Positions 21,201-29,722 of a stretch of 64,000 nt of DNA are shown piece after piece. Positions within the stretch are counted from its first letter, which is position 1; every line of letters starts with the position of its first letter. Source of the stretch: Symbiodinium sp. CCMP2592 (taxonomy: Eukaryota > Sar > Dinophyceae > Suessiales > Symbiodiniaceae). Where the stretch lies: assembly GCA_905221615.1 (NCBI GenBank), contig CAJNDT010003513.1, forward strand, positions 62,001-126,000, in the 5' to 3' direction. A program made the position numbers and the translations under genes. The notes under the pieces were generated by a model that saw only the letters and a program-made list of their open reading frames with translations, was not told the DNA's origin and searched no databases.

Positions 21201-21731
21201 ATGTTGGTCGCCCTCCGCTATGCTGGCGTCAACTTCCGCTATGAAACCCGCTATTCTGTCCTTTTTTGCTTGCTTCACAGCTTGTCTGTGCGCAACTTGC
21301 GCCAGCTCCACCTCAGTTTCCGGTTGAGGGAGTGTGTTCAACCCAGGAGGCTGTGCCATTGGTTGATGAGGCTCGATCAGCTGTGCTGAGGGAGCTGTGC
21401 TGTCTACCCTGCAAAGGGTCCTGGCCCTCCACATACGTCGAGTCTCGGATTCGAGCGGGATCAGTCGTCTTTTGGGGAGTTTGGGGAAGAAACGTTCTGC
21501 ACCCTCCAGCAGCAGTGCATTCCAATCCGAAGGGTCCTGACAGGACTCCATTCTGGATGCTACCCAACTATGCAGTGCCTTGGCTGCGTCGTCCTCCTCA
21601 CGGACGGCGGCCTGAAGAGCTAAGGAATCATAACGGCGTGTGCTTCCCTTGTGCGGTGGGAGTAACCAGTGGTGCTGGAGGGGGATTTCGGCCTTAATTG
21701 GGTAGTGCCCTCCCTTCTTCCAGCTACCCAA
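18222..21731 (-). CDS. Reverse transcriptase - zinc finger - USP-like fusion protein of the LINE
   Basis: An open frame of 1,169 codons from a nominal TTG. The true protein starts further upstream in the endonuclease, so this start is arbitrary. The beginning (GSWKKGGHYPI) is the end of the endonuclease domain. RT motifs: FALDLSQAFDTV (first catalytic D, residue about 404), AGIKQGCKLAPTLFSF (about 458-473) and GYADDLMLH (Y498-A-D-D). Zinc-finger motifs follow at C758/C761/H774/H779, C804/C807/H820/C826, C881/C884/H897/H902 and C930/C933/H943/C947. TKSLASFFRP (about 977-986) resembles a PCNA-binding PIP box. LSNTANSCYANALFQALL (Cys about 1035) is the Cys box of ubiquitin-specific proteases, and QHDVSEFLHHL (about 1094-1104) is the second USP motif. 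RT copies the element RNA at the nicked target. A USP would remove ubiquitin, presumably from the element's own proteins or nearby chromatin (inference). The continuous frame shows a true fusion. Confidence 0.85.
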   Translation of the reverse strand: MGSWKKGGHYPIKAEIPLQHHWLLPPHKGSTRRYDSLALQAAVREEDDAAKALHSWVASRMESCQDPSDWNALLLEGAERFFPKLPKRRLIPLESETRRMWRARTLCRVDSTAPSAQLIEPHQPMAQPPGLNTLPQPETEVELAQVAHRQAVKQAKKDRIAGFIAEVDASIAEGDQHISFQTLKKLQPWQPARRAQLKDSTGHLLGPAQELAALREYANQVFAAHPPLRPMTGAFPVLESSKLAAHIHSIKPNKAVPDGAAPAAIWRLCSDVIAPVLSRHVAAKQVEDGLESDLIDADLCLVPKPGKPSDKPANLRPLGILRPDAKGLAGAAREALQPLTLSFLKHMPQFAYLPGRGLSDALERVVCHLREARSLLEQAHPTRYAIQQGTQVPSLVGGLTFALDLSQAFDTVSRQEIIRLLQSEGADQDTVHLVQAPHDGSRYVLHAQGDSTSIETRAGIKQGCKLAPTLFSFLTGDLFRSMVDLFGAEQVLKFLTGYADDLMLHRTIRSEKDLKAIHALIAALLEEVRKHRLRVNIGKCVILVKLAGREAQNVMNKHSCWITNPKGEPVRGWRIGPNKSFPAFQWVSSSKYLGVMISYNHFELQTLHFRMGEAKQKLHQVRQFVYNRRYASTMSRLKVWQSTVLSTLTTGLSDVGLSEESAKQLRSWHAYKVRSVLNLPAHTTRITTKDLFQLYNIQDPVHALQSKLRKRLRKLERRAVQSPDITTDPSVLQVIRDKLLVLSQLPEPEEHPVTSYECTLCAASFETANGLHLHKSRVHPASIDRFVPSSFDRKLHAVDGMPQCAACKRKFHQWKGLRDHLLSGACPEPQKLRSLKEADKQSSHPDIRTLFQLRQDIALLPQHSIAELSRTADSKVLNPRCLTCDFWTFDHTKVKSHFRQAHPKDWSRLHRRAVNICQGYSPQLAKGHSCPFCGYKVYDRRLHPEQCPVLYQVSTQWLRGQHDADVDPVAPPPKPQTKSLASFFRPRSNGTASNSSARHPTTDSNQESVTQAPRNTEPQPTGLHKRVLSNTANSCYANALFQALLQVSSFGYDLGAFQSVLCHLGDESAPRLLNLFGLFEFRHAIAGWRLDGRQHDVSEFLHHLQQKPMGSLQHTQWQGRTGGIVEESDGSQSSSPSPSDGTSVSPSLPIEDSGNRKLLVERWYGPQNS

Positions 21732-21785
21732 CGGGCAGTCCGTCCAAGGGGCAGACCTTTTGGCCTTGCCTCCTGCAGTGGATTC

Positions 21786-22778
21786 CTAAGTAAGGACAAA
21801 ATCGATTTGCGACTCCACGCCACCTTGAGCAAAGGTGGCAATGTTGTCACAGTGCCAGGTATTAACAGTGCCAGGTATTAAGGGCCACCAATCGCAACCT
21901 TAGCAGCAGATTGGACAAGTGGGATTCGTCAGGACGATCCTCCGTGGGCTGCTTCACGTGTGTACCCACCAATGGAGGGCACGACCGCAGGGAGGTATTA
22001 AAGTCGCCTGCCACGACTAGAGAATCCCGCTTGGGCACCTGCTTGACCACCTTAGACATGACTGACAGTACATAAGCACGGTCGTCCTTGTTAGACTGGA
22101 TGGACTTGGCCGAGGACCAAGCATGTTGATACACAGCAACAATGACCAGCCTAGTACCTGCCATGTCTGCACGAGCTTCAAGGACCCTGCCTGGACTCCA
22201 CTCCTTCCAGCGAAGGCTCTTGGCTGTAAACTTGGGTGAGAAGAGAATCATGACGCCATCCGCCCGGGTCGTGGATGGTGCCGCTTTCGGTTCCTGCCTA
22301 GTCTTGCGCTTCGCACCCTGCTTCTGCTGGGTGTGGTGCTACGTTTGGCAGACTCCGAGGCCGAAGAGATGCAATGCCAACCTGAAACACTGAACTCGCT
22401 AGTCTCCGTCCAGTGCGTCTCCTGTAGGATAAGGACGTCGCAGTGGTGGGAGGCTTCAGCCGCCAGCCACGTTTGTAGTTCTCCCCATTGCTGTTGACCT
22501 AGGTGCCCCGCGTTCCAAGAGACTACCCGAATGGATCTTTCTAGCCGTCCTGCCCTGCGGGAGGCTGTGCCATATGCAGGGGAGCCGTCAGTCTGTGACT
22601 GTAGCTCTCTTCTAGTGGGTGGGGGCCGGACCCCCAGCTGGTTTACCAGGGTGGGTGTCAGGACCTGCCCGCGGTATGGCACGGGCCCGTCACTTCGTAC
22701 TGTCCGTCTACATGCTGTCTTGAACGAATTCTTGCGAAGAGATGCAAAGTTTTGTGAGTGCACTGGTAGTTGCGCCAT
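21786..22778 (-). pseudogene. LINE endonuclease domain (EEP fold), broken
   Basis: Two frames together give an AP-endonuclease-like domain. IRVVSWNAGHLGQQQW (N of the first motif) and VLILQETHWTET (catalytic E) lie in the frame 22,248-22,778. VIVAVYQHAWS, SLVVAGDFNTSLRSCPP (D-x-N) and NTWHC lie in 21,862-22,251. The final SQIDFVLT lies in the frame leading into the RT protein. Damage: a frame change near 22,270-22,340; an exact 16-bp tandem duplication (21,849-21,864 and 21,865-21,880) that shifts the frame; and a TAG at 21,786-21,788. The nuclease normally nicks target DNA to prime reverse transcription. Confidence 0.8.
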
Positions 22779-22800
22779 CCGCTACTTTCGTCAAGAGACA

Positions 22801-23069
22801 GAAGCCTAATGACTCCCTCCACTGCGCGGAAGTGGAAACCCTACCGCCTACCCAGTGTTGCAATGTTTTAAACAGAGTCTGGGCCCAGGAATTGGGACCT
22901 GGCGGCTCAAAGCAGCTCCTGCGAGAAAAGGGAGAGGACCATGGCGTAGAAAGGAGGCGCAAACCTTTACTGTTCAGAAAAGGGCCCAGTAGGAGCCTCT
23001 AGCACAGCAGTTGCGCCCCAAGCCTGTTCGAAACCTCTCATCCAGCGCGGCCGCTTGAGCACTTGTGGC
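22801..23069. other. 5' flank of the LINE, no clear gene
   Basis: Minus-strand open stretch 22,708-22,962 overlaps the start of the endonuclease frame and may be element leader sequence. No domain is recognisable. Confidence 0.3.
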
Positions 23070-23160
23070 GGCTACTACTACTACTACTACTACTGCCACT
23101 ACTGCCACTACTGCCACCACTACCACTACCACTACCTCTACCACTACGACCACGACTGAA
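23070..23160. repeat. (CTA/CCA)n trinucleotide array
   Basis: CTACTACTA changing to TGCCACTA and CCACTAC units on the plus strand. Confidence 0.9.
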
Positions 23161-23814
23161 CTCGTGTGATCCGTTCAACTTACACCCCCCCAACCCCACC
23201 CACCCAAATTGATATTTACCATCAACAATACGAGCAAGACTAAACAGCACGACGGTTTGGCAAAATCGGAAGGTATGCTTTTCCGCTCCCGAAAGGCGCA
23301 GGTCTGCTGCAAACTGGGGCATACGGTCTGTTGCCCCTCAAACGGTGGGGGGGCGACGCTGCTAAAATCCTGCTGGAGCTAAGAGAGTCTATCGAATAAC
23401 AATGCTTGCCCCGCTGACTGCACAACTGAACACGACACAAAGTCTTGACATGTCCTCACAGCCTCTGATAGTATGTGGGCCGCCGCATGTCTAGGTTACC
23501 ATCATCGACAAACAACCGATGGCACAAAAGAAGCTTCAATGACAGAAGGCTGTCATGTTTGCAACATCATACATGATGTCAGTCATGACGCACATCCCAG
23601 TCCAGCCCAATGTCAAGGCTTTCTCGCCTGTGTGGGCCTGGGAGATGCACAGCACGCCGTCCTTGGACAGACATATATGGCCCAGTCGAGTAATGATTTT
23701 GCATATATAAGTTGGTGGGTCTTTTGCGACGTTGGAGCGAGAAACCCCTGTGCAGAGCCGTGAATGTGTGTGGCGCAGTGGAGATGTCGAATCAGTGGTT
23801 CCACAGAAAGCGTC

Positions 23815-23915
23815 GATAAGCCCCTGGCCGTGTGGGCAGACATCTTCCTCTCAACCTTTCCAGACTTGGTGTCCCAAATCTGAATGTGGCCATTCTCGTC
23901 GCCGGCCAGCACTGA
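23815..23915 (-). CDS. Probable exon: WD40 blade
   Basis: The minus frame reads VLAGDENGHIQIWDTKSG then KVERKMSAHTARGL, a textbook WD40 blade ending in IWD followed by the next GH-like turn. It is the last blade exon before the LINE; the next recognisable one lies beyond it at 16.1-16.2 kb. Confidence 0.75.
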
Positions 23916-24010
23916 TACAGCTGGACTGGACGGGCTTGAAAGGCACCTGTCAGATCACTGAAAGTAACATGAAGCATCATCAACTTGAAAGTGCCCGGCA
24001 ATCCCCGGCA

Positions 24011-24105
24011 GCACCTGATTTGTGCATCTCCTACTGGGAAGGTTTCGAGAAGTACCGCATCTCGGAGATTCCACCTCCGCAAAGTTTTATCCTCGGATTG
24101 ACGTT
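24011..24105 (-). CDS. Probable exon: WD40 blade
   Basis: SEDKTLRRWNLRDAVLLETF followed by PVGDAQIRC. The D-K-T-L-R-x-W pattern is the WD40 signature. It would follow directly on the exon ending VDWAEQIMVSAS (25,175), since a blade typically reads VSAS-x-DKTLRxW across that joint. Confidence 0.75.
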
Positions 24106-25174
24106 GCGGGTCTAACGGTGCAAGCAAGGTCAAGTGCGACAGGAGCTAGCAACAAGATAAATCTCGCCCGCTAGCGGCGGCAGGCGCTGCCCGGGTGGAG
24201 GTGAAGACATTTTAAGCCCTTAGGCGATGAGATCGACCTCGCTTTCGCCTGTCCCCATTAAGGCCCTAGATCTCGTTCCGATGCACCGAGGTGCAGGATG
24301 TCCTCGAATTGGCTTCCTTCTTGGGTGCTTTGTTGCTATGTGCACGATTTACACTATTTACAGAAGGACAAACCATGGACGCCTTAGAAGCGTTCATTAG
24401 CCAGGACTTTGAGTCACACTGCTTTGCGGACGCGCAACACTTGCAGTCTTCAGGTTGCAAGCCGCTTCCGACCGATTTAGCTTCTATTCATGTCCGAGTA
24501 GAGAAGAATGTCGGAGGTGCAGGATAGGCATCTTAGATTGTACTTTCGCAGAGGTACGCCTGCAAAAAGCAGATTTCTCCACTCCGCTCACGATAAACAA
24601 CACAAAAACCAGACGCGCGAAAATGCTAAAATGTAGACGGAACCGCCACACTTCTCCAGCAGGCACAGCCTTGGGACCACCAATCTGGATTGCTCCTGCG
24701 CTTCTGGGCTGGGCCCTGCCTCTTGAAGTGATCAGTTTCAGGTAAACGAACCCTCAGTTCCGTGAATCTGTCAGTCAAAGTGACATCTGGTACACTCAAT
24801 GAAAGGCTCTTAAAGGCGAAGCGCATCTGTGTCTTTCTGGAATTTTCTGGAACCGATACGCACTATGAAAAAACATCTGATTGGCAGCCGCAGCTGCAGA
24901 CGCAGAGGAAACGAGCAAAAAATCTCTTCAGCCTCCGCCGGTTTCTTTTGCTGTTGGACTTGCGGCTTCGCCCATGCCCTGTATGTGCGTTCAAGATGGG
25001 TTCTGACTCCAAAGACATCTCCTGGCTCTCACGAATCCCCAAGATGACGGGTAAGCAACTATGCTGTCCGGAACCAACACGCTGTGTCAAAACATGTGCA
25101 AGTCGTGAAGCTACAGACAGAGGCTGGGCCCTAAACTGCAGCTTTCGGGCTGACAGTCGACTGAGGTTGCAACC

Positions 25175-25257
25175 GCGGAAGCAGAGACCATGATCTGCTC
25201 GGCCCAATCGACTTGAAGCGAAAGTACTGGAGCAGAGTGCCCCGTGAATGTAGCCAT
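25175..25257 (-). CDS. Probable exon: WD40 blade (GH part)
   Basis: ATFTGHSAPVLSLQVDWAEQ then IMVSAS: the first half of a WD40 blade (GH dipeptide then hydrophobic strand). The remaining D-K-T-W strand is on the next exon. Upstream sequence SSKSNSAENPAQQ may also be coding. Confidence 0.65.
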
Positions 25258-25879
25258 CTGCTGTGCCGGATTTTCGGCACTGTTGCTTTTGGAAGATATG
25301 TCCCACCTATCATGTTCGTACGAGAGAAGCACCTCCCGTGTGAAATAGCATTATGTCTGGACAATTTGGACGTTGCAGCCAGGATGCAGTTCGATCAGCT
25401 TGCCACAGCCACAAGCTGCCCGGTGCATCTTCCAATTAACAACGAGGCATCCGACTCCACCGGGTCCTGCGCCGATCGAGCCGTCGATTTGAGCATGTCC
25501 CTTCGAAGCACTGGGATTCTGCCGCCTTCAGATTCGCCCCTGTACAGACTTCGATATTTCTTGCTGCTTTCGATAACAACACATGTCCGACTTGCTAGTG
25601 TCCATTCTTGCGGATAGTTTTTCTCGCAAATGGCTTTCTCAAAACTGTCTTGCAGCAGTGCCTGATCCAGCGAAGGAACGCAGCGGAGTCGAGCTGTCCA
25701 GTCTCCACATCTTCAAGTCGGATCCCAAGCTCCCGCTGATCATGCGGTGATTTTTCCAGTCAACGTCAACGCACCTGTAACTGGATGTCAGCTAACAGTA
25801 GCATGTGACTCCCCCAGTTGCTGTGATCACATCCGTGTCATTCACTAGTGTCGGACTGTTTTTTGCATCTAAGTCGCAA
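25258..25879. other. Intron-like, no clear exon
   Basis: No frame here resembles the neighbouring propeller exons. It is read as intron sequence of the WD40 gene. Confidence 0.4.
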
Positions 25880-26075
25880 GACTTCTGATGGATGTCCAGC
25901 ATAGGTCCGCAGCACATTGCCGTAAAAATTCCACATCTTCAGCGTGTGGTCAGCTGATGCCGTCACCACATTCCTCACGGCAGATCTGGCAGTCTGCCAT
26001 GTCAGATGAGAAGCAACAGCCGGTGCAAGCCTCGAGGACCAATCCACAGCGAAGCAATTGAGGTTCAGCTTGTGC
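25880..26075 (-). CDS. Probable exon(s): WD40 blade
   Basis: The minus frame reads LNLNCFAVDWSSRL and, after a possible short intron, NVVTASADHTLKMWNFYG then VLRTYAGHPSEV. This gives one full blade (TASADHTLKMW) and the GH start of the next. The coding stretch between L and N may contain an intron (GC donor after SSRL). Confidence 0.7.
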
Positions 26076-26357
26076 GGGTCCTCTGCCAGGCGTAGCAAGC
26101 TGCCACGTAACAGGCCCCCGCCCCAGATGCCCCGGCCTTCACCTTCTCCAAGTGCCTGATATCCTCAGCGCAACACCACAGCCACAGCTGCTTGCAACAC
26201 ACCAGGTCTTAGCTAAGAGCATGGCATCCTCGACACTGGTATATCCTCAGCTTCAACTTCAACGGAGCATGTCAGCTGCAAGAAATCGCGAGATGCATCG
26301 AACCTCTCTGCACATCTGTCTGCGGTTCATGGAGCTCTGGTTGTGCGGTGTCCGCAC

Positions 26358-26407
26358 CCCCATCGCCTCCAGAACGCTACCGCTTTTGTCGAACTGTTTG
26401 ATCTCGC
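26358..26407 (-). CDS. Probable short exon: WD40 strand
   Basis: A 50-bp exon reading GEIKQFDKSGSVLEAMG between an AG acceptor (CGACAG) and a GTGCGG donor. The strand-turn pattern G-x-I-K-x-F-D fits a WD40 blade end. Confidence 0.5.
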
Positions 26408-26469
26408 CTGTCGAGGAAAGTGGAACTCAGCTCCACCGAGGGGGAGACAGCACAGCTTCGCGACTAATT

Positions 26470-26640
26470 CAGCATTTTCATGTCTTCGCTGCCTGTATAG
26501 GTAACAGCCATGACAGCATCAAAGGGGATTGCTGCCACGGCTGCAGCCTCTGATTGGCTTCTTTCCAGCGCGGCTTGCAGATCGGGCACAAGGGATGTCT
26601 GCTTCTTCTTGGCGAGGGTTTTCTTTCCGCCCTGTGTCCA
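26470..26640 (-). CDS. Possible exon: helical linker of the EF-hand/WD40 gene
   Basis: The minus frame reads KKTLAKKKQTSLVPDLQAAL then ERSQSEAAAVAAIPFDAVMA. It is helix-prone and charged, between the EF-hand and WD40 exons. No family assignment. Confidence 0.4.
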
Positions 26641-26765
26641 AGCCACGAACTCATTGTAATCTATCGCACCTCAGCGCAGCAAAGTGCAGCAACCGGCGTG
26701 CATTAAGTGTGGCGCCACGGCAGCCGTGATCCCAAACCACCAGCACAAGTGATTTGGAGGCCCTG

Positions 26766-26767
<2 letters not shown>

Positions 26768-26792
<25 letters not shown>
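26768..26792. repeat. (CA)n microsatellite
   Basis: An uninterrupted CACACA run of about 25 bp. Confidence 0.9.
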
Positions 26793-26798
<6 letters not shown>

Positions 26799-26989
26799 CT
26801 TGCACACAAACAGGCCCTGAGAACACATGTCACCAGAAATGCACATCAGCGGCCAGCGGAATCACACAAGATGTACTGTAGACAGTCGGCACAAATGCCA
26901 AGTTCGAAACTTCAGCGTGCGCCCAAAGTATGCAAGCGATGTCAACATTCAGCCAGGTGATATGTTGTAGCACCGCTCGGAAAAGCAGA

Positions 26990-27190
26990 ACCCCAGTGCG
27001 GACGCTTAACCTTGAGATGGTTTCCTGGAGCTCGGAAGCGTGCCAGGTCCGATGCGGACTTGCTGCAACCCAGAGTGGACGCTTAACCGGCTGATGTTTC
27101 GTAAAAGGCTGGACACATGCAATGCCTGATAGTCCCTAAATGCCAAACGCCAGTGTGGACGCTCAACCGGTACATGCTTTGCAGCAGCTT
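26990..27190. repeat. Degenerate ~78-bp tandem unit
   Basis: The core CCAGTG(T/C)GGACGCT(T/C)AACC appears at about 26,991, 27,069 and 27,148, each followed by a related TGATGTTT/TACATGCTTT segment. Confidence 0.7.
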
Positions 27191-27469
27191 GGCCGCGTGC
27201 CAGGCCCGGTTCCGAAATGCAGATACCACCGCGTGCTCACAAGCTGTGTGCACACAGCGGGCCGATTGATCGATCAAGTGTGTTGCAACAGCACATGCTC
27301 CGTAAATGAGACTGACAATCGCTGTAAGCATTGTGTGTATGTGTGTGTGAATTTATTCATTACTTATTTATCTATTTATATGCATGCGTTCGCAAAGACA
27401 TACCCTCGAGTTTTGAACCTTCAAGATGTCTGGCAACTGCTGGCACAAGGATGTTGTATCTTCATCAAG

Positions 27470-27556
27470 GTACCATCATTGTTGGTGTCGACTTCACGGA
27501 GGATTTGCCCGATTTCAGCGACGGTGATGTCCTTGTTGATCCATGTGAGCACATTC
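27470..27556 (-). CDS. Probable exon: EF-hand (second)
   Basis: After a CTGCAG acceptor the minus frame reads NVLTWINKDITVAEIGQIL then REVDTNNDG. This is the E-helix and the first six residues of a calcium-binding loop (D-T-N-N-D-G). The exon appears to end inside the loop at a GTACC donor. EF-hands bind Ca2+ and switch partner binding. Together with the WD40 exons downstream it suggests an EF-hand plus WD40 regulatory protein. Confidence 0.65.
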
Positions 27557-27642
27557 TGCAGCTCGGATGCTGATATCCTGGTACACGATCAGACACTCGC
27601 TACAGTGCGGAGCATTCAGCATTGCTCGTGTCCCATGCCTTC

Positions 27643-27722
27643 CATTCCCATCTTTGTCGAACTTTTTGAACAGCTCCTGCAGCCGAGAAAGCTCAAGGAT
27701 ATCAGAGGGGCTGAGACCGAGG
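27643..27722 (-). CDS. Probable exon: EF-hand (first)
   Basis: The minus frame reads SDILELSRLQELFKKFDKDG then NG, i.e. helix plus the loop start D-K-D-G-N-G. Like the second EF-hand exon it stops within the loop, so the introns sit at equivalent positions in the two hands. The intron between them is about 85 bp. Confidence 0.65.
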
Positions 27723-28130
27723 CGTCCTGGATCTGCGATGCAGACATGTCAGCAGCGCGAAATTTGAGAACGTATTCAGAACTGTGTGCTGTCTGCAGGG
27801 GATAGGCGTGCAGTGCCGAGTTGTGTGGGTTCTACACATGCCGTGGGCGATGTTTTCGCCTTGGGGCAATCATTGGAGCCTAAATGTGCTCAAGATGGTA
27901 CGGTTGCTTCCCCGACGTCATGAAGATCTCTCCTCGCTCCTTCGATTGTCGTAGATACTTCAAGTGAGCTCAACAGAAGGTTTGCACAAATCTCTTTTCT
28001 TGCCGCACAGGCGCAAGCACATCTGTGCATGTTGAGCTTGAGCTCATCCTACCTCAGTCATCGTCTGCTTCCTCCTCTTCCTCCTCGTCTCACAGTCGCT
28101 GACACTGGCGCAGTACAGGCGATGCAGTGA
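27723..28130. other. Mostly intron-like; one possible basic exon
   Basis: Around 28,045-28,100 the minus strand reads SDCETRRKRRKQTMTE before a GTAGG donor. It is a possible small exon with a nuclear-localisation-like basic patch, weakly supported. Confidence 0.3.
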
Positions 28131-28179
28131 TGTTAGCTATGGGCCAACGGGGTGGCTGAGAGTGTTGTTATGTGTGCAG

Positions 28180-28370
28180 TCCTCTTCTTCCGAATCGTCT
28201 CCTCCTTCGTCAAGGTTGAAATGCAGCAGGCAACAAATCGAGCTGTGAGTCAGGTAGTCTGCATGTAATGCAATTAGGGCTTCTCCTGCATTCTGACTGG
28301 CTGTAAAGCTCACCGGCAACCCGAGAGCCGCCATCTGCTTCATCTCTTCCGATAAAGCTTCCTTGTCCAT
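28180..28370 (-). CDS. Possible 5' exons of an unknown gene (MDKEALSEEMKQM...)
   Basis: An ATG at 28,370 begins MDKEALSEEMKQMAALGLPV then SFTASQ. Further on, EGGDDSEEED (about 28,205-28,180) may belong to a following exon. The E-M-x-x-M/L-G-L-P-x-S-F start followed by acidic sequence occurs at the N-terminus of several nuclear RNA-related eukaryotic proteins. I cannot name the family. Confidence 0.4.
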
Positions 28371-28429
28371 TCAGGTTGATGCTCGTCGACATGCCACCCC
28401 TAAAACTTTCTCAATGCTCCTGCGGCTGG

Positions 28430-28625
28430 CCTTTTGATGCAGCAGGCGCCTTGGCCGAGCAGGCTAGGCTGGAGCCGATCTTCTCGGGAAGCCGTACTCC
28501 GAACCTGGCCTTCTTCGTCTGCACTTCATCCTCTTCTTCCTCTTCCTCGTCGCTGTCGCTGTCGTCGAGCTGCGGTTTGCGGACTTGTGGAACCTGGCGG
28601 AATGAAGTTGACCAGCATTTCCAGC
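28430..28625 (-). CDS. Possible exon with acidic tract
   Basis: The minus frame reads VPQVRKPQLDDSDSDEEEEE then EDEVQTKKARFGVRLPEKIG. The acidic run followed by a basic segment looks like a nuclear or chaperone-type linker. The frame closes at 28,411, only 41 bp before the ATG of the neighbouring candidate. It is either an upstream gene's last exon or one split by an intron. Confidence 0.4.
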
Positions 28626-29129
28626 CTCTCATTTCGACGGCGAGTTGCCTTGGAAGCCGCTGCTTTCCCAGCCTTACCTTTTCCGCCCTTACCACCTGAG
28701 AACAGGCCAAGAGGCGCAGCACAAGGGCGCGAACAAAACCTATGTCACGGGCACACTGAAAACACCTTGGGAACAGACCTTCCTGCCCGGATCCTTTCCG
28801 AGCTTCGCCCTTTCCAGTCTTCCCACCGCTCTTTCCTTCACCCTTTCCTCCCAAGAAATTGCCAGTGCATCGCGCTACATGGCAGTCCCACGGCAGTGCT
28901 GGCACTGAGCAATGGCTTTTCTGGCTGCAGAGCGTAGTCCGCAGGTAAGCTGCTCCATGGCCAACGACTAGATTCACTGGATCAACTGTTCGCCAATATG
29001 GTGGCAGCTATGGTGATGCTACCAAGAACAGCTGATGTTCATGCTGGCTTGAAGTCTGGTGGCGATGTTCCTCATCTATAAGTGTAACCTGCCTAAGTCT
29101 AATGAATCTTGCGATATTGTAGTTATGCA

Positions 29130-29240
29130 AGGATAAAAACTCTCATGGTGATGATGCTGATGCTGATGGTGACGATGGCGATGGCAGTGATGACGGCGAT
29201 GATGACGGTGGCGATGATTGGATGGGTCAGCGGGGGTGCC
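29130..29240. repeat. (GATG/GACG)n simple repeat
   Basis: Imperfect triplet and hexamer repeats, GATGATGCTGATGCTGATGG then GACGATGGCGATGGCAGTG. Confidence 0.8.
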
Positions 29241-29657
29241 GTGCCCTCAATGCTCTTGCAGCGGAGTCGTCTTGACGATCTGAGAACTGAGACCGTGCCG
29301 TCGCGGCTGATGCTCGACGCACCTCGACGCTGGCCCACGTCAAGCTTGACGTCTCCGCTCAGGGCCGAAGAGCGCGCGCAGATCCTGCTCGCAGGACGGC
29401 CCAAAAGCAGTTTCATAACTGTCTTTAACTGCAAGCGGCGGCGCCGATGGTGCAAACGCAGGGAGCAGAAAGGGTTGTGGTTGTTTCGGCATGGGGTTGT
29501 GGGGCGTGGGCTTGTTGGGTGGGGTGGGGTGAGTGGACAGGCAAAACACGGACACACGGAGAAAAAAACAGCAACAACGTATATGCCCTTCACCTTGTCT
29601 GTCTTGTCATCGATGGCTCGGCCCTGACCGTCGCAACACTCATCGCCGCTTCTGTCT

Positions 29658-29722
29658 CTATATATATATATATATATATATATTTTTTTTGTTTATTTAT
29701 ATAATTTATATATATATATATA
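29658..29722. repeat. (TA)n microsatellite
   Basis: Two TA runs separated by T(8)GTTTATTTATATAAT. A possible helix-unwinding site. Confidence 0.9.

Larger units (their letters stand above)
17854..22800 (-). mobile_element. LINE-type non-LTR retrotransposon: endonuclease, RT, zinc fingers, USP-like protease
   Basis: Read 5' to 3' on the minus strand the element encodes an exonuclease/endonuclease/phosphatase-fold nuclease (22.6-21.7 kb), reverse transcriptase (21.0-19.6 kb), four zinc-finger motifs (19.5-18.9 kb), a PIP-box-like peptide and a ubiquitin-specific-protease-like domain (18.7-17.9 kb). AP-type endonuclease plus RT is the L1/CR1-style layout and is unrelated to the R2-like fragments at 0-14 kb. 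The damage is light: one 16-bp duplication, one TAG and two single-base-type frameshifts, so the insertion is fairly young. I could not identify target-site duplications, a poly(A) tail or the exact ends. Outer limits are the coding limits. Confidence 0.85.
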
